A stretch of DNA of 64,000 bases from Thermoplasmata archaeon (GCA_021816865.1 JAKAWX010000006.1:62001-126000); one strand, 5' to 3'; shown: positions 8,750 to 17,655, counted from the first letter of the stretch. A program made the numbers and translations. The notes: a model not told the origin generated them from the sequence alone.

Positions 8750-9332
8750 ACGGGCCGACCGCCGGGGGCCTCGGCCGGGAGACCCACGGGCTCCCGACCA
8801 GGGCGAAGCGCAGCGGGCGATCCGCCGCGCGTCGGATCCCGACCCGCGGAGCCGCCGCGACGAGGACCGCGCCGCCCGGCCGGGCGAGCACCCGGAGGCG
8901 ACCACCGGTCACCGCGTCGACCCCGTCATCGGCGAGCGTGAGCCCGAGAACCCGGCAGAGGCGCCCGGGGCCGACCGGCCGCCCGAGCTCGGGCGAGAGG
9001 GGCGCGCCGGCCCGCAGGAGCACCGCCTCGCCCGGCCGGGTCACGAGGTTCGCGCAGACGACCTGGTGGATCCGGTAGACGTAGAGCGTTCCCGGGCGCT
9101 CGAACATCGAACGGTTCCTCTCGGTCGGCCCGCGGTAGGCGTGGTTGGCCGGGTCGTCGTGCACGTACGCTTCCGTCTCGACCAGTCGGACGGCCCGCTC
9201 CCGGCCGTCGTTGCCCACGACCACGACGGCGGCTCCGAGGAGCTCACGGGCGACCCGCTGTGTCGGGCGGTCGAAGAACGGCCGGGAGAGCCGACGGCCC
9301 TCCCGGAGCCTAGAGGAGCTGGCCTCGGTCAC
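8634..9332 (-). CDS. DNA-3-methyladenine glycosylase (AAG/Mpg family)
   Basis: Base-excision repair enzyme that removes alkylated purines. The 232-aa protein shows the family order: [15 protein letters not shown], then the [17 protein letters not shown] active-site region (catalytic Glu in VETEAY), [23 protein letters not shown] and [15 protein letters not shown] ending near SPWVSRPRP. Typical homologues stop there. Here the frame runs on for about 40 low-complexity arginine/serine residues antisense to rpl37e, so the tail is probably an accident of a stop-poor genome. GTG 9332 overlaps the end of the upstream M29-like gene by 23 bases. Confidence 0.9.
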   Translation of the reverse strand: MTEASSSRLREGRRLSRPFFDRPTQRVARELLGAAVVVVGNDGRERAVRLVETEAYVHDDPANHAYRGPTERNRSMFERPGTLYVYRIHQVVCANLVTRPGEAVLLRAGAPLSPELGRPVGPGRLCRVLGLTLADDGVDAVTGGRLRVLARPGGAVLVAAAPRVGIRRAADRPLRFALVGSPWVSRPRPPAVGPFSEVSPTRSRGVAASRRTRTTRRRSSGGGRSGGRSAGR

Positions 9333-10419
9333 AGAGCGGGGTCCCGTCGACGGCGACCGTCGCCTCGCCGATCGTGAGCCAGGAGAGGAAGCGGCAGCGG
9401 TTCCGCCCGCCGTACAGGTTGTTGCCCCCGACGGCGAGCGTCACGGCCCCCTCCTCCTGGTCCTCGGCCTGAGGAACGCCGCGCGCGAGCGCCCGGTTGA
9501 GCCCGAGCGAGAACAGCCCGACCGTTTCCCGGCCGCGCGGCGCCGCCGCGAACTCGCCCTCGAACGCCGTGCCGCCCTCGGCGTACCAGTAATTGCGCAG
9601 GCGACCGCCCTCGAACTCCCACTGTCCCCCCTCGACCCGCCCGCCATGGAGGAAGCTCGGACGGTTCGCGACGGCCGAGCCCACCGCCGACCGCTCGTCG
9701 ACCGCCACGACGACCGAGCCGGGCGGCGCCGCCGCAAGGTTGCGTCCGCAGCGAAGGTCCTCGCCGTCGACCGTGCCGTCGTCGACCCAAGGTCGGCGGC
9801 CGCGCAGGCGCAGGCGCACCTCGGTACCGTTCGCGGCCGTGACCGTGAGCTCCCGACCGCGGGCGAGCTTTCGGGCGATGCGCTCCCCGGCGGCCCGCAG
9901 GACGCCGTAGTCGGCCTCCGTGATCCCGCGGATCAGCTGACTGCGCCACATCGCCCCCGGCACCCCCCAGTGCTCCGCCTGGGCGTCGGAGGCGTACCCG
10001 AGGAGGCACCGGACGCCCCTCAATCCGGCGCTCCGTGCCCTCCGCAACCACTCGTCGTCCGAACCGAGGAACGGCGACAGGAGGTGGGGCGGGAGGGCAC
10101 GGAGCCGCGGCCGGTCGGAGGGGCCGGGAAAGTAGAGGAGCGCGTCGGCGCGGGAGAGCGCCGCACGGACCGGGCCGCCGGGCCGAGACCAGGGGGTCGC
10201 CGAGCGGGTCTGGTCGAGGCTGCGCCAGAACGCGGTCTCGTCCTCGAGGAGGACGAACGGGTGGGCGCCGAGGCGCCGCGCCTCGGCGACGCACGCCGCC
10301 GCCCAGGGGAGCGTGTGGTTCCAGCTCACGATCGCGAGGTGTTCGCCCCGGCGCAGACGAAGGGCGCTTCCGAGGAGCGCGCGAGCGACCGCGGGCGGGG
10401 TCGCCTCGTCGCCGGCCAT
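9310..10419 (-). CDS. M29-type aminopeptidase-like protein, metal site doubtful
   Basis: A 369-aa protein resembling aminopeptidase T/PepS (family M29). The N-terminal part (LRRGEHLAIVSWN, AEARRLGAHPFVLLED) matches the family's first domain. The C-terminal region has the order GLNRALARG, DQEEGAVTLAVGGNNLYGG and TVAVDG. In M29 enzymes an H-D pair binding the two metals normally follows the last glycine run; here that place reads FLSWLTIGEATV, with no histidine. It may therefore be a non-peptidase relative or have altered metal ligands. It has its own TATA box at 10443-10452 and continues into the glycosylase gene. Confidence 0.6.
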   Translation of the reverse strand: MAGDEATPPAVARALLGSALRLRRGEHLAIVSWNHTLPWAAACVAEARRLGAHPFVLLEDETAFWRSLDQTRSATPWSRPGGPVRAALSRADALLYFPGPSDRPRLRALPPHLLSPFLGSDDEWLRRARSAGLRGVRCLLGYASDAQAEHWGVPGAMWRSQLIRGITEADYGVLRAAGERIARKLARGRELTVTAANGTEVRLRLRGRRPWVDDGTVDGEDLRCGRNLAAAPPGSVVVAVDERSAVGSAVANRPSFLHGGRVEGGQWEFEGGRLRNYWYAEGGTAFEGEFAAAPRGRETVGLFSLGLNRALARGVPQAEDQEEGAVTLAVGGNNLYGGRNRCRFLSWLTIGEATVAVDGTPLCDRGQLL

Positions 10420-10442
10420 CGGAGGTACGAGGGGGGGCGCTC

Positions 10443-10452
10443 CGAATTAAGT
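10443..10452 (-). promoter_or_regulatory. TATA box for the M29-like gene, on the preceding stop codon
   Basis: The complement GACTTAATTCGG is about 28 bases before the ATG at 10419 and includes the TAA stop (10449-10447) of the glycosyltransferase-like gene. Confidence 0.55.
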
Positions 10453-11733
10453 CATCGAACCCGACCGCACCCGCTCGACGACCCGGGCGGCACCGGTCCC
10501 CTCGACCGCAAGAGCGCGCGCGACCGCGACCAGGAGGTCGCCGGCGTCGTCGTACGGCGGCCGGAACGCGGTGAGCGGCCGCCCGAGCGAGAACCTTCTC
10601 GCGCCGGCTTCGGGTCGGGCAGCCCGGCGGACGATGTCGGCGACCCGTCGGCCGGCCGCAAACGACCCGAGGTCACGGACGAGGTCGCGCGCCCCGCCCG
10701 CGCGCCGCGCCGCCGACAAGAGCGCGACGATCTTCTCGGGGCGATGGCGTCGGGCGCGAGACCCGATGCCGAGGAGACCGTTGAAGTAGAGGAACGGGCC
10801 CCCGAGCTCGAGCGCCTCGAGGAGCGTCCGGCTGCCCGTGACGATCCGCAGCTCCGCGGACGCGAACCGACGATGCCAGTCGGCCGGGGCGAGCGGGTCC
10901 GTCTCGAGCGTCCAGGCCCGGGAGGGCGGAACGCTCGGCCACGGTCGCGGCGACCGGACGTAGAGGCGGACGGGCGGGTCCGCGTCGGCGAGCCCGCGCA
11001 GCACCGCGGGGGCGAGACGTTCCGCGCTCGAGGGGCTCGCGTACCAGACCCATTCGCGGCGGCGACGGCCCGCGCGCACGGGCCGACGCCGGCGACGGTA
11101 GGTCCGCGGCCAGAGCGGGCCCGCCTGCACGGCCCGCGGGAACTCCCGGCCGAACCGGCGGCTCGGCGCGAACGTCGCGAAGAGCGAGAGCACGTTCGGT
11201 CGGGCGAACGCGCGGAACCGCTCGAACGCCTCCCGGTAGGTCTCGACCTCCCGTTCGTGCCGGGCCCCCCGGAGCCTCTCGGGGATCGTCCGCGTGGGCA
11301 CGCCGCCTTCGCGCCAGCGCTCGCGGGTCTCCTCGAGGCTCGTCAGCGTCCGGGCGAACTCCTCCAGGCTCGCGTGCAGCGTGCGCGCGGGCCCGTACGC
11401 CGCCTCGATCTCGCGGGCCTCGTCGGCCCACGGCCCGGCGCGGCCGAGAGGCCCGGGCCGGTACGGCGCGGCGCTCACCCCGAACGCCGGGGAGACGGTG
11501 AGCGCCGCCGAGGCGGACGGGACGACACGGTCGACCCGAGCGAGCGCCGGCCACGACCACGGCCCCTCGACCGAGGGCGGGAGGGACCGGCCCGCGGGGC
11601 GGTAGAGGCGGACGCGGAAGCCCGCCCCGGCGAGGCGGCGGCCGGCGGCGAGGACCTCCTCGATGTCGCCGAGCCCCCCGCCGACGACCGCGGGCAGGAG
11701 GTAGACGTCGACCCCCCGACCGTCCGCGGGCAT
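10447..11733 (-). CDS. Uncharacterised protein, possibly GT-B glycosyltransferase-like
   Basis: A 428-aa soluble protein that I cannot assign firmly. The N-terminal segment VYLLPAVVGGGLGDIEEVLAAG looks like the glycine-rich first strand-loop of a Rossmann fold in GT-B enzymes. Near residues 300-320, RIVTGSRTLLEALELGGPFLYF resembles the nucleotide-sugar site of MurG or UDP-GlcNAc 2-epimerase-like proteins (S--E----G-P). The centre is arginine-rich (TYRRRRRPVRAGRRRREW). No membrane segment is visible. The ATG at 11733 follows the GNAT stop by three bases, so the gene is coupled to the GNAT and HEAT-repeat genes. A sugar-transfer role is a weak inference. Confidence 0.5.
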   Translation of the reverse strand: MPADGRGVDVYLLPAVVGGGLGDIEEVLAAGRRLAGAGFRVRLYRPAGRSLPPSVEGPWSWPALARVDRVVPSASAALTVSPAFGVSAAPYRPGPLGRAGPWADEAREIEAAYGPARTLHASLEEFARTLTSLEETRERWREGGVPTRTIPERLRGARHEREVETYREAFERFRAFARPNVLSLFATFAPSRRFGREFPRAVQAGPLWPRTYRRRRRPVRAGRRRREWVWYASPSSAERLAPAVLRGLADADPPVRLYVRSPRPWPSVPPSRAWTLETDPLAPADWHRRFASAELRIVTGSRTLLEALELGGPFLYFNGLLGIGSRARRHRPEKIVALLSAARRAGGARDLVRDLGSFAAGRRVADIVRRAARPEAGARRFSLGRPLTAFRPPYDDAGDLLVAVARALAVEGTGAARVVERVRSGSMT

Positions 11734-11736
11734 TCC

Positions 11737-12678
11737 CTAGTCCGCGGTCCGGTAGAGCGTGAGCGACGGGATCGCTTCGCGGAAACCGGCGGCGGCGAGC
11801 GCGGCGCGTCCGCGCGCGTTCTCCGCCGGCGCCATCGCCATCACCCGCGGCGCGCGGCGGGCCGCGCACCAGCCGACGGCCGTCCGGACGAGGGCGGCCG
11901 CCGCCTCGGGCGGGACCGAGGCGTCGACGATCGGGTTCGACAGGTGGGCCGCTTCGGTCGCGGGCGATATCGACGCCGAGACCCACGCCGTCGGCCCCGA
12001 CGCGCCCTCGATCACCCACGCGGCGCTCTCGCTCGTCAACACGCGGTCGACGGTCGGCGAGCCGGCGATCTCCCGGGCCCCGGTCGGCAGGACGCGCTCG
12101 ATCTCGGGCGGTCGGCCGCGGCGGGCGACCTCCGCGAGGGCGGCGGCGTCGCGCGGGTGGAACGGTCGCAGGCCCGGGGGCGGCGCGCGGGCCGGTCCAG
12201 CCTCCGACGGCCGCTCGTGGACGAAGATCGCCGTCTCCCGCAGCGTGCGGTAGCCGAGCGAATCGTAGAGCGCCCGGGCCGGTCGGTTCGCCGTCAGGAC
12301 GTCGAGCACGATGTAGCGTCGGCCGCGGACGCGCGTCGCGTGGCGCGCCCGCTCGAGCAGCGCGCGGGCGTAGCCGCGGTGGCGGTACGACGGGTCGACC
12401 ACGACCATGCTGACGTACCCCGACGCGCCCGAGAAGGTGAGCAGGGTGGTCGCCACGGTCCGCCCGTCCGCCTCGATGACGAAAAAGCGGTAGACCGGAC
12501 GGCCGACGAGCCTCAGGAACCCGAGGACGAGGCGGGCCTGCCAGCGAAAGACCCGGCGCACGACCTCCGCGAACCCCTCGGGCCGGGTCCCGAGGATCGC
12601 TTCCTCCTCGGGGAAGTACTTCTTCAGGAACTCGAGGAGCCACGGGGCGTCGGCGGCCCGAAGGTCGCGGACCGTCAC
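11737..12678 (-). CDS. GNAT-family N-acetyltransferase, two-domain
   Basis: A 313-aa protein with two GNAT-like halves. The first has the acetyl-CoA binding signature VVVDPSYRHRGYARALLE near residues 92-110 (R/Q-x-x-G-x-G/A) and NRPARALYDSLGYR. The second half is more divergent but ends in the same way (ENARGRAALAAAGFREA). A substrate amine cannot be inferred. GTG 12678 overlaps the stop of the HEAT-repeat gene as GTGA, so the two are translationally coupled. Confidence 0.8.
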   Translation of the reverse strand: MTVRDLRAADAPWLLEFLKKYFPEEEAILGTRPEGFAEVVRRVFRWQARLVLGFLRLVGRPVYRFFVIEADGRTVATTLLTFSGASGYVSMVVVDPSYRHRGYARALLERARHATRVRGRRYIVLDVLTANRPARALYDSLGYRTLRETAIFVHERPSEAGPARAPPPGLRPFHPRDAAALAEVARRGRPPEIERVLPTGAREIAGSPTVDRVLTSESAAWVIEGASGPTAWVSASISPATEAAHLSNPIVDASVPPEAAAALVRTAVGWCAARRAPRVMAMAPAENARGRAALAAAGFREAIPSLTLYRTAD

Positions 12679-14177
12679 AGCTCCTCGTCGTCCCCCGACC
12701 CCGGTATCGCCGTCTCGAAGAGCGCGCGCACCGTCGTCGGCGAGCGCTCGAGCTCGATCTCGGGGAGCGGCAGGCGCGGCCGGCGCTCGAGGTCCTCCTC
12801 GCTCAGTCGCTCGCGCACGTCGAGGAGCGCGCGGTGGATGAGCGGGTCGCTCGCGCCGTGGGCCAGCCGGCCGAGGGCCTGGACGGTCGCGTCGAAGAGC
12901 CGGCTTTCGGCGTCGGAGACGAGCGCCGCGGGGTCGGTCGGCACGGCGAGCGGCGAGCGCTCCTCCGGGTTCGGGCGGTTCTCGTAGAGCAGGCGGACGA
13001 GCTCCTCGCGGGCCCCGTCATCGCCGAGGCGGCCGAGCGTCCAGACGGCCGCGAGGCGCACCTCCGCGGCCGGGTCGGCAAGCTCCTCCCGAACGCGCGG
13101 CGCCGCCTCGGTGAGCCCGAGGGCGCCGATCGCGTACGTCGCCCCGCGCCGGGGCCACGGGTGCTCGTCGCGCAGGAGCGCGAGGAGCGCGGGCAGGTCG
13201 TCGGCCGTGCCGACCGCGCCGAGCGCGGCCGCCGCGGCGCCGCGGACGGACCACGCGGGGTCGTTTAGGTGCGCGAGGGCCACCGAGCGCGCGGGCTCGG
13301 CGCGCATCTCCCCGAGCGCGTGGACCGCGCAGACCCGGACCCAGTGGGCGGGGCTCTTTGCCTCGAGGAGGAGGGCCGGGACCGCCGCGGGGTCCCCGAT
13401 CCGTCCGAGCGCGACCAGGACCGCGGGCTTCTCCCAGGTCTCGCGTCGCTCGAGGAGGGCAAGGAGGGGCGCGACGCTCGCGCGGTCGCGCGAGCGGCCG
13501 GCGACCACCGCCGCCGCGACCCGCACCCGGCGCGCCGGGTCGTGGAGGAGCGGACGAAGGCGGTCGAGCGCGGCGCCGCCCGCCGCGCGGCCGAGCCCGA
13601 GGACCGCCTCGCGGCGGACGCGGTCGTACGGGTCGGAGAGCAAGCCGTCGAGGAGCGCGAGCGCCGGCTCGGTGCCGATACGTCCGAGGGCGGTCGCGAC
13701 GGCCCGGCGCACTTCCCGATCGGGGTCGTACGCTCGGGGCGAGAGCGCGGGCAGCGACCGGGCGTCAGCGAACGTCGCGAGGGCGTACGCCGCCTTCGTG
13801 CGGACGGACGGCTCGGGGTCGACGAGCGCGTGCTCGACCGTCGGGCGGCTCTCGGACCGTCCGATCGCACCGAGCGCGTCCACGACCGACCCCCGGACGG
13901 CGGGGTCCGGGTCCTGCGCGGTCGCCGCGAGCGTCGAGCACGCCCGACCGTCCTTGAGGATCCCGAGGGCGATCGCCGCGGTCTGCCGCACGCCCGCGAC
14001 CGGGTCGCTCAGCGCGACCAGGAGCGGACCGAGGTCCGGCACGTACCCGCGAACGACGCTCGCCCGGATCGCCGCCGCCCTCGCCGAGGGGGACGGGACC
14101 GGGTCGCCGTCGGTCGGCTCCGTCCGAGGCGACCGCCGCGCCGCGGTCCGGCGGCCGGGAGGGGATCGTCGAGGCAC
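12675..14177 (-). CDS. HEAT-repeat (PBS-lyase-like) scaffold protein, paralogue 1
   Basis: A 500-aa protein made almost entirely of ~31-residue HEAT repeats of the pattern DP---VR--A--ALG-IG (roughly residues 50-410), a solenoid used for protein-protein contacts. The last ~90 residues differ (VSDAESRLFDATVQALGRLA, then an acidic end). No lyase residues can be identified, so a scaffold role is most likely. GTG 14177 is 27 bases from a TATA box overlapping the polymerase stop. A clear paralogue lies at 18637-20058 on the other side of the PolB2 cassette; both share HPWPRRG, VRVCAVH-L and EVRLAAVW-LGRLGD blocks. Confidence 0.85.
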   Translation of the reverse strand: MPRRSPPGRRTAARRSPRTEPTDGDPVPSPSARAAAIRASVVRGYVPDLGPLLVALSDPVAGVRQTAAIALGILKDGRACSTLAATAQDPDPAVRGSVVDALGAIGRSESRPTVEHALVDPEPSVRTKAAYALATFADARSLPALSPRAYDPDREVRRAVATALGRIGTEPALALLDGLLSDPYDRVRREAVLGLGRAAGGAALDRLRPLLHDPARRVRVAAAVVAGRSRDRASVAPLLALLERRETWEKPAVLVALGRIGDPAAVPALLLEAKSPAHWVRVCAVHALGEMRAEPARSVALAHLNDPAWSVRGAAAAALGAVGTADDLPALLALLRDEHPWPRRGATYAIGALGLTEAAPRVREELADPAAEVRLAAVWTLGRLGDDGAREELVRLLYENRPNPEERSPLAVPTDPAALVSDAESRLFDATVQALGRLAHGASDPLIHRALLDVRERLSEEDLERRPRLPLPEIELERSPTTVRALFETAIPGSGDDEEL

Positions 14178-14198
14178 GCGGCGTTCACAGCGGGAGGG

Positions 14199-14210
14199 GC
14201 TAAAAGCTCC
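14199..14210 (-). promoter_or_regulatory. TATA box for the HEAT-repeat gene, on the PolB2 stop codon
   Basis: The complement GAGCTTTTAGCC lies about 27 bases before GTG 14177 and contains the TAG stop (14202-14200) of the upstream polymerase gene. Confidence 0.5.
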
Positions 14211-16536
14211 GCTCGGGAGTGGGCCCGGTTCCGAGCGACGACTGGCCGACCTCCTCGGGCGAGCGGTACGTCTCCCGCCGGACCGGGCCGCCTGCGCCCC
14301 AGCGCTCGAGGAGCCCGGCCCGGTCGACCCCGAGCGGAGCGAGGAGGGTCTCGGCGGCCCGCGCGAGGAGGTCGAGGTAGGCGTCCGCGTCGTACCGCTC
14401 GTCGCCGTCGAGGAGTTCGGCCACCCGCACCCGGTGGCGGAACGAGCGGCTCTCCCGGTCGAGGAGGACGAAGCCGACGACCTCGCCGGCCCCCCGCCGG
14501 GCCCCGGCGGCCTCGAGCTGGCGAAGGGCCGCGACCGAATCGGTGAACGTGACGAACGCCTCGGGCGCCTGGCCGACCCGGTGGCGGATGACGAGCTCGT
14601 CGACCGGCCAGTCGCCGGCCTTCAGGCGCTCGGCGAAGAGGTCGGCCCGGGCGAGCACGCGCGGGAGGAGGGCGCGAAAGCTCCCGGCGTCGCGCGCCCG
14701 CCCGAAGAGCGCGAGCGTCTCCTCCTCGAAGCGCCGCACGAACGCGGTCGTGTCGTGACGGCGGCCGCCGATCCCCCGCAGCTTGTAGCGGCCGTCCTCG
14801 TAGAGCCCGTAGTAGCGGTTCGGGACCCCGAGCCCGTGCGTCACCGCCGGCAAGAAGACGATCCAGCGGTACCGTCCCTCGTAGCCGAGCGGAAGGTCGA
14901 ACCGCTCGCTCATGCGCGCGGCGAACGCCTCGGGGTCCGGCGGGCGGTCGGGGTCGCGGGGCCGCAGCCAGAGCGAGTCGACGATCCCGTGGACGACCGA
15001 GTAGCCGGCGGCCTCGGACGCCGGGACGAGCGCGGCGAGGAGGTCGCGGGCGTAGGCGTTGATCGCCTCGTGGCACTCGATCCGCCCGAAGCGGGCGTTG
15101 CGGTACCCCTGGTAGCCGAACGCCGTGACGAGGATCCACTTGAGCATCTTGACGCGACGGCGCAGGCGCGACGCCTCCTCCGCGTCGAGCCCGGGCCGCT
15201 CGAGCGCGGCCTTGTAGGCGAGCCGGCGCGCGATAAGGGGCGCGAGCGTCCGTGGGATGAGGCCGACCGTCCGCGTGCAGGACCGGTAGCCCAGCCCCGG
15301 GGCCCGCAGGGGGCTCGCGGGGCAGCACCGGCACTCGAGCGTCTCGGCCGAGAGGTTCTTGCGGACCATGATGTGCGGGTAGAGGCTCGCGAAGTCGAAC
15401 TCGTCGAGCCGGTCGTGGACGCCGACCGGCGGGAGGAAGATCACCCCGCCGCGGTCGGCCTCGACCAGCCGGTCCGCGCGCCGGAACCCCTCGGGGCGGT
15501 TCTTCTTCCACGGCACGTGGACGCCGAGCTCGAGCGCGTGCGCCATCTCCATCGCGGTGAAGCACGTTCCGGGCGACTGGCGCACGACCGTCTGGAGCGA
15601 GAGCCGGGAGAGGCGGGCGGCGTCGACGAGGCCGGCGACCTCGGCATCGTCGTAGAGGAACGAGTTCTCGCGGTCGATGTGAAAGCGCCCGGGCAAGGGG
15701 TAGGTCGCGGACCGGTAGAGGACCCGGCCGTACGACTCGAACGAGCGGGCCGGTCGGACCGGCCGGAACGCGACCCGCTCGCGACCGAGCGCGAATTCGG
15801 CGGGGGAGAGCCCGCACGCGGCCGCCCGCCGGTAGAGCCACGGGAGGTCGAACGCGTCCCCGCCCTGCGTCAGCAACAGGTCGGGGTCGCTGCGCGCGAG
15901 CTCGCCGACGAGCGCGCGGAGGACGTCCGGCTCGGGACCCTCGAACGTCACGTCGCCGAGACGGACCGAGCCGATCCGCCCGTCCGGCGGCGGGATGCGA
16001 CCCCGCCGCTCGCCCGCGATACGGACCTCGAGCCGGGCGACGGCGAGCGGCGGCGGCACGTAGTCGATCGTCTCGGGCGGCTCGGTCGCGACGAGGTCGC
16101 GGCCGCTCCCGACGACGGGAGCGAACGGGTAGAGCGCGTGGCCGAGGTGGTAGAGCTGCGGCGGCACGAGGTCGACGTCGTAGAGCGTGAACGCGGCGTA
16201 TCCCCCGAGCGCGTCGACCGTGCGGGCGAGGGCCCGCCGACCGGGGTTCGTGCTCGGCGTGACGGAGAGGAGCGGCCGCACCCGATGGTCGAAGAGCGAC
16301 GGACGTCCCGAGCCGAGGACGACCTCGTCGACCACCGGTAGCCCGGCGAGACGCCGGGCGAGGTCGGCGAGCTCGGCCCGGGGGCCGGTGACGAGGAACG
16401 GGGGACGGTACTCGACCGCGGTGCGTCGGACCCGTCCCGTCCGCCGCTCCTTCACCCAGAGGACGACCGAACGGCCGTCGTCGCTCTCGGTGATGTCGAG
16501 GAGCCAGCCGTCCGGGGACGACGAACGGCCGGTCAC
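14200..16536 (-). CDS. B-family DNA polymerase, PolB2-like, altered catalytic motifs
   Basis: A 778-aa family-B polymerase. Motif A is intact in shape (DFASLYP, D381). Motif B reads K466-WIL-VTAFG instead of K-xxx-NSxYG. Motif C reads GIVDS (I518, V519, D520) instead of GDTDS, so the first catalytic aspartate is missing. In the exonuclease region the DIE triad start reads RLE, while AFDLPWL of Exo II is kept. These losses match the archaeal PolB2 group, regarded as partly inactivated and linked to DNA damage handling. GTG 16536 overlaps the 71-aa gene as GTGA. The cassette order is RadA-like, small protein, polymerase. PolD at 55-58 kb is the likely replicase, so this protein has another job. 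Confidence 0.85.
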   Translation of the reverse strand: MTGRSSSPDGWLLDITESDDGRSVVLWVKERRTGRVRRTAVEYRPPFLVTGPRAELADLARRLAGLPVVDEVVLGSGRPSLFDHRVRPLLSVTPSTNPGRRALARTVDALGGYAAFTLYDVDLVPPQLYHLGHALYPFAPVVGSGRDLVATEPPETIDYVPPPLAVARLEVRIAGERRGRIPPPDGRIGSVRLGDVTFEGPEPDVLRALVGELARSDPDLLLTQGGDAFDLPWLYRRAAACGLSPAEFALGRERVAFRPVRPARSFESYGRVLYRSATYPLPGRFHIDRENSFLYDDAEVAGLVDAARLSRLSLQTVVRQSPGTCFTAMEMAHALELGVHVPWKKNRPEGFRRADRLVEADRGGVIFLPPVGVHDRLDEFDFASLYPHIMVRKNLSAETLECRCCPASPLRAPGLGYRSCTRTVGLIPRTLAPLIARRLAYKAALERPGLDAEEASRLRRRVKMLKWILVTAFGYQGYRNARFGRIECHEAINAYARDLLAALVPASEAAGYSVVHGIVDSLWLRPRDPDRPPDPEAFAARMSERFDLPLGYEGRYRWIVFLPAVTHGLGVPNRYYGLYEDGRYKLRGIGGRRHDTTAFVRRFEEETLALFGRARDAGSFRALLPRVLARADLFAERLKAGDWPVDELVIRHRVGQAPEAFVTFTDSVAALRQLEAAGARRGAGEVVGFVLLDRESRSFRHRVRVAELLDGDERYDADAYLDLLARAAETLLAPLGVDRAGLLERWGAGGPVRRETYRSPEEVGQSSLGTGPTPERSF

Positions 16537-16748
16537 ACGGGACGGCGGTCCGTCCGCTCCGCCGCGGCGGCCCTCAGCTGCGCGGCGAGGTCCGTGAGCA
16601 CGGAGAGGAGGATCGACTCGAGCAGGTCCGGGCTCCCGACGTACGTCGCCTGGGCGGCGTAGCGACGGGCGCCCGTGCGGACGAGCTCGAAGGCGGCCCG
16701 CTCCTCGGGCGTCGTGAGGAGCCGGGCGAACTCGTCCCACCGCTTCAT
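16533..16748 (-). CDS. 71-aa helical protein of the PolB2 cassette
   Basis: A small protein starting MKRWDEFARLLTTPEERAAF, all-helical in character with two predicted amphipathic helices (around residues 3-30 and 40-62) and a basic end. It has no cysteines and no membrane segment. ATG 16748 overlaps the stop of the RadA-like gene (ATGA) and its stop overlaps the polymerase start (GTGA), so all three proteins should be made together. That suggests a subunit or adaptor linking the other two. I do not recognise the family. GTG 16793 is an alternative start adding 15 residues. Confidence 0.75.
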   Translation of the reverse strand: MKRWDEFARLLTTPEERAAFELVRTGARRYAAQATYVGSPDLLESILLSVLTDLAAQLRAAAAERTDRRPV

Positions 16749-17629
16749 CCGTTCCTCGAGCGCCTGGCGGTAGGTCGGAGCGGTGCGTCCCACGCGATCA
16801 CCTCCCCGACGGAGCCTCCGCCGAACTCTTCGATCCCGCGCTGGCCGGTCGACCGCGCCACGAGGGTGGCGCGGGCGTTGTCCCGCAGCGCGCGCAGGCG
16901 GAGCGTGCCGGGGCCTCGCGCGAACGTGACGAGGTCGCACCACCGGGGACCCGCCTCGGCGAGCCCGGGAAAGCTCGCGACCCCGCCCGGCCCGAGCGTG
17001 AGGAGCAGCGGGACGCGGACCTCGCGCACGAGCTCGGCGAGCGTGCCGGCGAGGTGGCCAAGGAGCGCCGTACGCTCCTCGGCGGGGACCTCGGCATCGT
17101 TCGCGAAGAGCGCCGGCAGGTCGTGCCCGAGGAGCAGGCTCGGAGGATGCCGACGGGCCTCGACGGCCCACCCGTCGATGAGCGCGACCAGCTGGTACAC
17201 GGTGAACGCGCGGGCGAGCCGGATCCGCGCGAGCGTCGCGGTCGCGTCGACCCCGAACGCCCGCCCGAGCTCCCCGACGCGGTACGGGTGGAACCGGTTC
17301 GCCCCTTCGACGAGGGAGATCCGTCCCCCGGCCCGGGCGCTGCCGGCGTAGAGGAGCTCGAGGATCGGCTCGACGGCGGCCCGCGGGCCGGTCCAGATCG
17401 TGGCCTCGCCGGGAGAGAACCGACGGGCGAGCCAGGGAAAGAGCGCCGGCTCGCTCGGGAGGAGCGGGAGGGGACGGGCCCGACGGGGGCGGGACGACAG
17501 CCGGACCCCCGGAGGAAGCGACAACGGGATCGCGCACGGCTCCTCGGCGACGACACTCGGGTCGACCGGTTCGTCCTCGTCCGGCGCGAGCGAGAGCCCG
17601 GTGGAGATGCGAGCGGTGGTCAACGTCAT
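16745..17629 (-). CDS. RadA/RecA-fold protein without a Walker A lysine
   Basis: A 294-aa protein aligning with the RadA/RadB ATPase core. The strand-loop RISLVEGANRFHPYRVGELG corresponds to the RadA segment with consensus Y-DTE--FRPERI--IA. The following LARIRLARAFTVYQL matches VL-NI--ARAYN--HQ, and SLLLGHDLPALF sits at the Walker B position. The Walker A site reads WTGPRAAVEPIL and lacks the GKT/S, so ATP hydrolysis is unlikely. It is the first gene of the PolB2 cassette, with a TATA box about 32 bases upstream. A RecA-like partner beside an unusual polymerase recalls the bacterial ImuA-ImuB-DnaE2 mutasome; that comparison is inference. Confidence 0.78.
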   Translation of the reverse strand: MTLTTARISTGLSLAPDEDEPVDPSVVAEEPCAIPLSLPPGVRLSSRPRRARPLPLLPSEPALFPWLARRFSPGEATIWTGPRAAVEPILELLYAGSARAGGRISLVEGANRFHPYRVGELGRAFGVDATATLARIRLARAFTVYQLVALIDGWAVEARRHPPSLLLGHDLPALFANDAEVPAEERTALLGHLAGTLAELVREVRVPLLLTLGPGGVASFPGLAEAGPRWCDLVTFARGPGTLRLRALRDNARATLVARSTGQRGIEEFGGGSVGEVIAWDAPLRPTARRSRNG

Positions 17630-17655
17630 GGACCCCGGCTCGACGACCGCCGGAC

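Noticed and set aside
14200-16536. Reading the B-family polymerase as the replicative PolB1/PolB3
   Set aside because: Motif C lacks its first aspartate and motif B its Asn-Ser, while PolD DP2 is intact at 55270-58602.
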